A DNA stretch of 64,000 bases from Dechloromonas denitrificans (GTDB lineage Bacteria; Pseudomonadota; Gammaproteobacteria; Burkholderiales; Rhodocyclaceae): assembly GCF_020510665.1 (NCBI RefSeq), contig NZ_CP075187.1, positions 2,735,001-2,799,000 on the forward strand. Direction: 5' to 3'. Positions 58,406 through 64,000 of this stretch are shown here, piece after piece. The position numbers were made by a program, and so were the translations under genes. The notes below the pieces were generated by a model. That model was not told the origin of the DNA. It searched no databases and saw only the letters and a list, made by a program, of their open reading frames with translations. Each line of letters starts with the position of its first letter. Within the stretch, counting starts at the first letter, position 1.

Positions 58406-61117
58406 TCAGGACAGTTTTCCGTGGCAATGTTTGTATTTTTTACCGCTACCGCAAGGACAAGGATCGTTTCGGCCAACCTTCGGGCCGGCATCCGATGGCG
58501 CGGGAACCGCCGCCTCGTCGGTCGAACCTTCCAAGGCTTCATCATAACCGGCATGCTGGTATTGGACGTTCTGGACATCGGCATGCGGCGCCGTTTCCTC
58601 GACATCTTCCTGCGAGCGAATCTGCACGGTAAAGAGAACGCGGGTGACTTCCTTGCGAATCAGGTCGAGCAGGCCTTCGAAAAGCTCGAAAGCTTCGCGC
58701 TTGTATTCCTGCTTCGGATTTTTCTGGGCATAGCCGCGCAGGTGGATACCCTGGCGAAGATGGTCGAGGGCCGCCAGGTGCTCGCGCCAGTGCGTATCGA
58801 GGCTCTGCAACATCACATTGCGCTCGAACTGCTGGAAGGAGTTGCTGCCGACCAGATCGATCTTGGCCTGGTAAGCCTGATCGGCTTCCAGGGTGATGCG
58901 GGCCAGAATTTCTTCATCGGACAGGGTCGGCTCGCTCTTGAACCATGCTGCGACCGGTGCGACGATCAGCAACTCGGCCGCCAGCGCACGCTCCAGGCCT
59001 TCCATGTCCCACTGTTCCTCAACCGACTCGGCCGGCACATAGGTACGGAAAATATCGCCGATCACGCTGTGGCGCATGGCGGTAATCGTCTCGGCAATAT
59101 CCTCGGTTTCGAGCAGCTCGTTACGCTGCTGGTAGATCACCTTGCGCTGGTCGTTCGAGACATCGTCGTATTCGAGCAGCTGCTTGCGGATATCGAAGTT
59201 GCGGGCTTCGACCTTGCGCTGTGCCGATTCCAGCGAGCGGGTAACGAGCGGATGCTCGATCGCTTCGCCCTCCGGCATTTTCAGCTTGTCCATGATGGCG
59301 CGCAGGCGCTCGCCAGCAAAAATGCGCAAAAGCGGATCGTCGAGCGACAGGTAGAAGCGCGAAGAACCGGCATCGCCCTGACGACCGGCGCGACCGCGCA
59401 GCTGGTTGTCGATGCGGCGCGATTCGTGGCGTTCGGAACCGATGATGTGCAGACCGCCGGACGCCAGCACCTGATCGTGCGACTTCTGCCATTCGGCGCG
59501 CATTGCTGCAATGCGGGCTTCGCGCTCGGCTTCGGGCAGCGATTCGTCATGCTTGATTGCCGAAGTTGCCTTTTCGATGCTGCCGCCCAGCACAATGTCG
59601 GTACCCCGACCGGCCATGTTGGTGGCAATCGTGATCACACCCGGTCGACCGGCTTCAATGACGATTTCCGCTTCGCGGGCGTGCTGCTTGGCGTTGAGCA
59701 CGTTGTGCGCCAAGCCTTCCTTGTCGAGCAGGCCGGAAAGCAACTCGGAGGCTTCGATCGAGGTCGTGCCGACCAGCACCGGCTGGCCGCGTTTGGCGCA
59801 ATCCTTGATGTCGGCAATGATTGCTGCGTTCTTTTCGTCGGCAGTCTTATAGACCAGATCGTTCATATCCTTGCGCACCATCGGACGGTGCGGCGGAATG
59901 ACAACCGTCTCCAGACCGTAGATCTGGTGGAATTCGTAGGCTTCGGTATCGGCCGTGCCGGTCATGCCGGACAGGCGGCTGTACATCCGGAAATAATTCT
60001 GGAAAGTAATCGAGGCCAGCGTCTGGTTTTCCGACTGAATCTGGACGCCTTCCTTGGCTTCCACCGCCTGGTGCAGACCATCGGACCAGCGGCGACCGGC
60101 CATCAGGCGACCAGTGAACTCGTCGACGATGATGATTTCGCCATTTTGCACAACGTAGTGCTGATCCTTGTGGAACAGCGTCAGGCCGCGCAACGCTGCA
60201 TTCAGGTGATGCATCAGCGTGATGTTGGCCGCGTCGTAGAGGCTGGCGCCTTCAGCCAGCAGGCCATGCTCGGCCAGCAGTTGCTCGGCATGCTCGTAAC
60301 CGGCTTCGGAAAGATGGACCTGATGGCCCTTTTCGTCGACCCAGTAATCGCCCTCGGCCTTTTCTTCGGCAGCGCGGGTCAATTTCGGCACGACATCCTT
60401 CATTCGCAGATAAAGGTCGGTGTGATCTTCGGCCTGGCCGGAAATGATCAGCGGCGTACGCGCTTCGTCGATCAGAATGGAGTCCACTTCGTCGACAATC
60501 GCGAAATTCAGCTGGCGCTGAACGCGTTCGCCCGGCGTGTACACCATGTTGTCACGCAGGTAATCGAAGCCGAACTCGTTGTTCGTGCCGTAGGTGATGT
60601 CGGCCGCGTAGGCGGCCTGCTTGGCCTCGTGATCCATCTGCGACAGGTTGACGCCGACACTCAGACCGAGGAAACGATGCAGACGCCCCATCCACTCCGC
60701 ATCGCGGCTGGCCAGGTAGTCGTTGACCGTAATGACGTGCACGCCCTTGCCGGAAATGGCATTGAGGTAGGCCGGCAGCGTGCCGACCAGCGTCTTGCCT
60801 TCGCCGGTGCGCATTTCGGCGATCTTGCCGTAATGCAGCACCATGCCACCAATCATCTGGACGTCGAAGTGACGCATGCCCAATTCGCGCTTGCCGGCCT
60901 CGCGGACCACGGCAAAGGCCTCGGGCAACAGGTCGTCGAGCGATTCACCGTTGGCGTGGCGCTGACGGAACTCGTCCGTTTTCGCCCGCAGCTGCTCGTC
61001 GCTCAGTGCTTCGAGCGAAGGCTCAAGCGCGTTGATACGCTTGACGGTCTGGGAATATTGTTTAACGAGCCGATCGTTGCGGCTGCCGAAAATCTTTTTG
61101 AGTAGGCCGGATATCAT
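58406..61117 (-). CDS. secA: Preprotein translocase ATPase SecA
   Basis: 903 residues, standard length. Walker [22 protein letters not shown]-like [19 protein letters not shown], motif [13 protein letters not shown], motif [20 protein letters not shown], and a C-terminal zinc-binding [14 protein letters not shown] that contacts SecB and phospholipid. ATG 61117 ([16 protein letters not shown]) is the conserved start. Drives Sec export. A 1067-codon open frame on the opposite strand is a shadow. Confidence 0.98.
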   Translation of the reverse strand: MISGLLKKIFGSRNDRLVKQYSQTVKRINALEPSLEALSDEQLRAKTDEFRQRHANGESLDDLLPEAFAVVREAGKRELGMRHFDVQMIGGMVLHYGKIAEMRTGEGKTLVGTLPAYLNAISGKGVHVITVNDYLASRDAEWMGRLHRFLGLSVGVNLSQMDHEAKQAAYAADITYGTNNEFGFDYLRDNMVYTPGERVQRQLNFAIVDEVDSILIDEARTPLIISGQAEDHTDLYLRMKDVVPKLTRAAEEKAEGDYWVDEKGHQVHLSEAGYEHAEQLLAEHGLLAEGASLYDAANITLMHHLNAALRGLTLFHKDQHYVVQNGEIIIVDEFTGRLMAGRRWSDGLHQAVEAKEGVQIQSENQTLASITFQNYFRMYSRLSGMTGTADTEAYEFHQIYGLETVVIPPHRPMVRKDMNDLVYKTADEKNAAIIADIKDCAKRGQPVLVGTTSIEASELLSGLLDKEGLAHNVLNAKQHAREAEIVIEAGRPGVITIATNMAGRGTDIVLGGSIEKATSAIKHDESLPEAEREARIAAMRAEWQKSHDQVLASGGLHIIGSERHESRRIDNQLRGRAGRQGDAGSSRFYLSLDDPLLRIFAGERLRAIMDKLKMPEGEAIEHPLVTRSLESAQRKVEARNFDIRKQLLEYDDVSNDQRKVIYQQRNELLETEDIAETITAMRHSVIGDIFRTYVPAESVEEQWDMEGLERALAAELLIVAPVAAWFKSEPTLSDEEILARITLEADQAYQAKIDLVGSNSFQQFERNVMLQSLDTHWREHLAALDHLRQGIHLRGYAQKNPKQEYKREAFELFEGLLDLIRKEVTRVLFTVQIRSQEDVEETAPHADVQNVQYQHAGYDEALEGSTDEAAVPAPSDAGPKVGRNDPCPCGSGKKYKHCHGKLS

Positions 61118-61219
61118 CGCGATGAAATGTGGTTGCGCGGGGTGCGGCAAAGCGCGGATTCTAGCACGCTCCCCCGGCATGACGATGACGACCTAAATCA
61201 AGGGTTTAGAATAAGCCGC

Positions 61220-62140
61220 TCAACGCCGTTTGAGTTGTGCGAACTCACTCCCCTGCTTGAGGAAAAGTGCCGGATTCTGGGCTACCCCCAGCATGCGCAC
61301 CTCGAAGTGCAGATGGGCGCCCGTCGAGCGCCCCGTATTGCCGACCGCCCCCAGCTGCTCGCCGCGACGGACCAGCTTGCCGGCCGGCACATCGACCCGG
61401 GAAAGATGAGCATAACGAGAAACCAGCCCTTCGCCATGGTCGACCTCGACCAGATTGCCGAATTCAGCATGGTAGGCGGCCGAAAGAACGACGCCATCGG
61501 CAGCGACGACAACCGGCGTACCGATTTCGGCATTGAAATCTATCCCTTCGTGCATGGCACGCAAGCCGGCAATCGGATCACTGCGATGGCCAAACGGCGA
61601 GCCATAAGCTGCATTCTTGACCGGCAGTGTCGTCGGCAACAGGCGCTCCTTGACGCGCTTTTCGAGCAAGCGTGATTCCAGAACAGAAAGATCGTCGGCA
61701 CTATGCTCGACATTTCCCGCCAGTCGGTCGATTTCCCGCTGCAACTCGGCAGCTGTCATCGGGGCAGGCACGTAGGGACCGCCTGCACCCGACGGTTTTC
61801 GCGGTGGCACCACATCGAGCTTGATCCCGGCCACGCCGGCCAGACGCTCACCCAGGGTATCAAGCTGAACCACCTTGGCTTGCAACTCACCGAGACGCGT
61901 CGCCATGAGCAACAGGTTGTTGCTCAGATAATCCTGCGTCTTCTGCGTTTCTTGCTGCTGCAGCGAAAGGATCAGTCTTTCAACCACCGGCAGACGCCAG
62001 TGAACGGACAACCAGGAAAACAGCAGCGAGGTCAGAACCACCAGCGAAACAAAGAGAGCCAGCCCCGCAACGACATGACGAGGCATAATGGTGATCGTTC
62101 GCGCTGCTTTCAAATGACGCGAAACCAAAATAATCTGCAT
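61220..62140 (-). CDS. M23 family peptidoglycan peptidase, membrane anchored
   Basis: 306 residues. One TM (~24-46), a coiled coil (~60-100; LILSLQQQETQKTQDYLSNNLLLMATRLGEL), and a C-terminal M23 domain with HEGIDFNAEIG (HxxxD) and AHLHFEVRM (HxH). ATG 62140 follows AGGAGTTTCA. Its place between secA and dciA is the common betaproteobacterial order. Probably a cell-wall endopeptidase or an activator of one. Confidence 0.9.
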   Translation of the reverse strand: MQIILVSRHLKAARTITIMPRHVVAGLALFVSLVVLTSLLFSWLSVHWRLPVVERLILSLQQQETQKTQDYLSNNLLLMATRLGELQAKVVQLDTLGERLAGVAGIKLDVVPPRKPSGAGGPYVPAPMTAAELQREIDRLAGNVEHSADDLSVLESRLLEKRVKERLLPTTLPVKNAAYGSPFGHRSDPIAGLRAMHEGIDFNAEIGTPVVVAADGVVLSAAYHAEFGNLVEVDHGEGLVSRYAHLSRVDVPAGKLVRRGEQLGAVGNTGRSTGAHLHFEVRMLGVAQNPALFLKQGSEFAQLKRR

Positions 62141-62152
62141 TGAAACTCCTCC

Positions 62153-62587
62153 ATGTACAACGGGCCTGAGCACTACCTTGACAGCGACGCCAACGCCAGC
62201 CGGCTGATGGCTCACGCACGCCTGTTGCTCAAGCTCTCGCGCCGCTTCGAAGCGATTGCCCCGGCGGGGTTTCGCCACGCTGCACGCGTTGCCAATTACA
62301 AGTCGGGGAAGATTGTTATCCACGCCGATAATGGCGCGGTCGCTGCCAAAATCCGCCAGATGAGCCAGCGTTTATGCAGCGAGTTATGCAAAGGTGGGGC
62401 GCAGTGTAACGAGCTCGAAGTAAAAGTTCAACCCCGCGAAAATCTTTTCCAATCAACACCTTCAACGCAAAAGCCACTCTCCAGAACGGCTTGCGAGGTG
62501 CTGCGGTCGACGGCAGAAAACATGCCAAAAGGCTCTTTGCGTGCGGCAATCGATGCCTTGCTGGCGAGTTCGGCAAAACGGGAATAA
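62153..62587 (+). CDS. dciA: DciA-type DnaB helicase loader (DUF721)
   Basis: 144 residues with the DUF721/DciA N-terminal domain: FRHAARVANYKSGKIVIHADNGAVAAKIRQMSQRLCSELCKGG. DciA loads the replicative helicase in bacteria without DnaC. The C-terminal tail is polar and poorly conserved. Divergent from the M23 gene with 12 bp between; convergent to lpxC. Confidence 0.84.
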   Translation: MYNGPEHYLDSDANASRLMAHARLLLKLSRRFEAIAPAGFRHAARVANYKSGKIVIHADNGAVAAKIRQMSQRLCSELCKGGAQCNELEVKVQPRENLFQSTPSTQKPLSRTACEVLRSTAENMPKGSLRAAIDALLASSAKRE

Positions 62588-62742
62588 CGGCCACATCGCA
62601 GGGCTTCAGCCGCACACGGCAGGCCGAAAAAATCTCAGGAAAACAATTCAGGCAAGAGCCTGGCGTACGTCGAAGTCTCGGCCAAACAAGCTCAAGGCAT
62701 CGCTATCGGGGACAGCGGGAGTTCGGCGATTTTCCTGCGGAA

Positions 62743-63657
62743 TCAGGCGGGCTGGTTCAGCCAGCGCGTCACACCGGCCGGGGCGTTTTCAGCCTGTTCG
62801 AAAGTTGCGAACTCCCAGGATTCCTGGTGATTCAGCAGCTCACGAGCCAACTGGTTATTCAGCGCATGACCGCCCTTGTGCGACGAATAGGCGGCAAGCA
62901 GCGGGCTGCCGAGCAGATAGAGGTCGCCGACAGCGTCGAGAATCTTGTGTTTGACGAACTCATCGCCGTAGCGCAAACCATCCTGGTTCAGCACACGGAA
63001 CTCATCAAGCACGATGGCATTTTCGAGGCCACCACCCAGCGCCAGACCGTTTTCACGCAGGTATTCGACTTCCTGCATGAAACCAAAGGTGCGCGCCCGG
63101 GCCACTTCACGGGTGTAGGACTGTTCGGCAAAATCGATTTCAGCCTTTTGGGCCGATTTGTCGATCGCCGGATGGTTGAAAACGATGGAAAAAGCCAGGC
63201 GATAACCATCATAAGGCTCGAAACGGGCCCATTTGTCACCATCGCGAACTTCAATTGTTTGGGTAACGCGAATGAATTTCTTGGCCGCGTTCTGTTCCTC
63301 GATGCCAGCAGACTGGATCAGGAAAACGAACGGCGCAGCCGAACCGTCAAGGATGGGCACTTCCGGCGCATCCAGGTCCACCCAGGCATTGTCGATACCG
63401 AGACCGGCAAAGGCCGACATCAGGTGTTCGATGGTGCCGACTTTCACCCCGTCCTTTTCAAGACAGGAGCACATGCGCGTATCACCCACCATGAAGGCAC
63501 GGGCCGGGATATCAACGGGCTCCGGCAAATCGACGCGACGGAAGACGATGCCGGTATCGGGCGCAGCCGGGCGCAGGGTCATATTGACCTTGACACCGCC
63601 GTGCAGGCCAACACCTGAGGCGCGAATAACTGTCTTGAGCGTGCGTTGCTTGAGCAT
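62743..63657 (-). CDS. lpxC: UDP-3-O-acyl-N-acetylglucosamine deacetylase
   Basis: 304 residues. Zinc ligands in [16 protein letters not shown] (His) and the C-terminal [17 protein letters not shown] (HxxxD), plus GASxxH-like [17 protein letters not shown]. First committed step of lipid A synthesis and the target of LpxC inhibitors. ATG 63657 (MLKQRTLK) is canonical. Directly downstream of ftsZ. Confidence 0.97.
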   Translation of the reverse strand: MLKQRTLKTVIRASGVGLHGGVKVNMTLRPAAPDTGIVFRRVDLPEPVDIPARAFMVGDTRMCSCLEKDGVKVGTIEHLMSAFAGLGIDNAWVDLDAPEVPILDGSAAPFVFLIQSAGIEEQNAAKKFIRVTQTIEVRDGDKWARFEPYDGYRLAFSIVFNHPAIDKSAQKAEIDFAEQSYTREVARARTFGFMQEVEYLRENGLALGGGLENAIVLDEFRVLNQDGLRYGDEFVKHKILDAVGDLYLLGSPLLAAYSSHKGGHALNNQLARELLNHQESWEFATFEQAENAPAGVTRWLNQPA

Positions 63658-63735
63658 GCAAGTGCTTGAATAATTAGGGGAGCGGCGCATTGTAACACAA
63701 CGCGCCGCCGCCTTTTTCAGAGAAGTGGCAAGCGA

Positions 63736-64000
63736 TCAGTCTGCTTGTTTGCGCAGGAATGCCGGGATGTCGTAACGGTCGACACCACTGTTGGCCAGCG
63801 CTTCAACCGTCACATTGCGCTTGCGCACAACAGCCGGGACATCGGCGATCTGGTTGTAATCGATGGCTGGGCTGCTCGAGAAGCCGATGGCATCGTGCGT
63901 ACCGGTAGCGGCCATAACTGGCGTATTGATCACTTCGAACGTCTGGCGATTGCGCACGGCAACGGCCTGGCCGAGACCGGTGGCAACAACGGTGACGCGC
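63736..64000 (-). CDS. ftsZ: Cell division protein FtsZ, C-terminal part (cut by window edge)
   Basis: The last ~87 codons. RVTVVATGLGQAV is the end of the FtsZ C-terminal domain, then a variable linker and the conserved tail DRYDIPAFLRKQAD, which binds FtsA and ZipA. The gene continues past 64000. Order ftsZ-lpxC is the usual end of the dcw cluster. Confidence 0.95.
   Translation of the reverse strand, partial: RVTVVATGLGQAVAVRNRQTFEVINTPVMAATGTHDAIGFSSSPAIDYNQIADVPAVVRKRNVTVEALANSGVDRYDIPAFLRKQAD

Noticed and set aside
57902..61105. 1067-codon open frame on the plus strand opposite argJ and secA
   Set aside because: It is antisense to two clear essential genes, has no domain or ribosome-binding site, and long antisense frames are expected in GC-rich DNA with third-position GC bias.

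Overview
The window reads as chromosome of a betaproteobacterium, most likely in the Rhodocyclales (Dechloromonas/Azonexus-like). This rests on the partial 16S rRNA at the left edge, the betaproteobacterial porin, the gene orders secA-M23-dciA-lpxC-ftsZ and rpe-gph-trpE, and the tandem phasins typical of a polyhydroxyalkanoate (PHA) producer. Codon use is uniform and GC-rich except in highly expressed genes (phasin, porin). Genus assignment is inference; the 16S fragment was read by eye only.

Layout. 1-1.5 kb: 5' part of a 16S gene on the minus strand with leader and a strong sigma70 promoter. 1.5-8.4 kb: an orphan type IV pilin-like gene, a CPA2 cation/proton antiporter, the Kdo/LPS-export operon kdsD-kdsC-lptC-lptA, then two phasin genes behind a near-consensus promoter with PhaR-like operators. 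8.4-24 kb: a CinA-like protein, an EI24 membrane protein, the HrpA helicase, CrcB, a GGDEF-EAL protein, GlnRS, an orphan adenine methyltransferase coupled to pyrF, a flavin reductase, two metallopeptidases and RidA. 24-29.7 kb: an unexplained intergenic region, an unknown protein and a MacA-like/ABC/two-permease exporter, then a PhaJ/MaoC-like hydratase. 29.7-34.2 kb: an RluF-like pseudouridine synthase with an FKBP, then rplU-rpmA-obgE-proB. 34.2-37.0 kb: two insertion sequences, an IS3-family element and an IS4-group element. The IS4 copy sits exactly inside the former proB terminator hairpin. 37-41 kb: a porin and trpGDC. 41-44 kb: a GT2/GT39/PAP2 cell-envelope cassette. 44-52 kb: an acidic-amino-acid system, gltI-ansB-gltJKL with a sigma54 two-component system (AauSR-like). 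52-55 kb: rpe-gph-trpE. 55-64 kb: apaG, a methyltransferase, an AI-2E-type transporter, argJ, secA, an M23 peptidase, dciA, lpxC and the 3' end of ftsZ.

How the genes work together. Periplasmic asparaginase, the GltIJKL importer and the AauSR-like regulators form one unit for catching and importing glutamate/aspartate. Upstream of gltI I can read a GG-N10-GC sigma54 promoter and two CGG-N4-CCG palindromes about 31 bp apart, a plausible binding array for the regulator. Phasins, the MaoC/PhaJ protein and TGC-N3-GCA operators point to active PHA storage. The anthranilate genes are split: trpE stays with rpe-gph, trpGDC lies about 11 kb away on the same strand, and the envelope cassette plus the acidic-amino-acid cluster fill the gap. 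I found no CRISPR array, no tRNA and no clear defence island. The most unusual structures are the stacked IS insertions that destroyed the proB terminator and the regulatory region of gltI.
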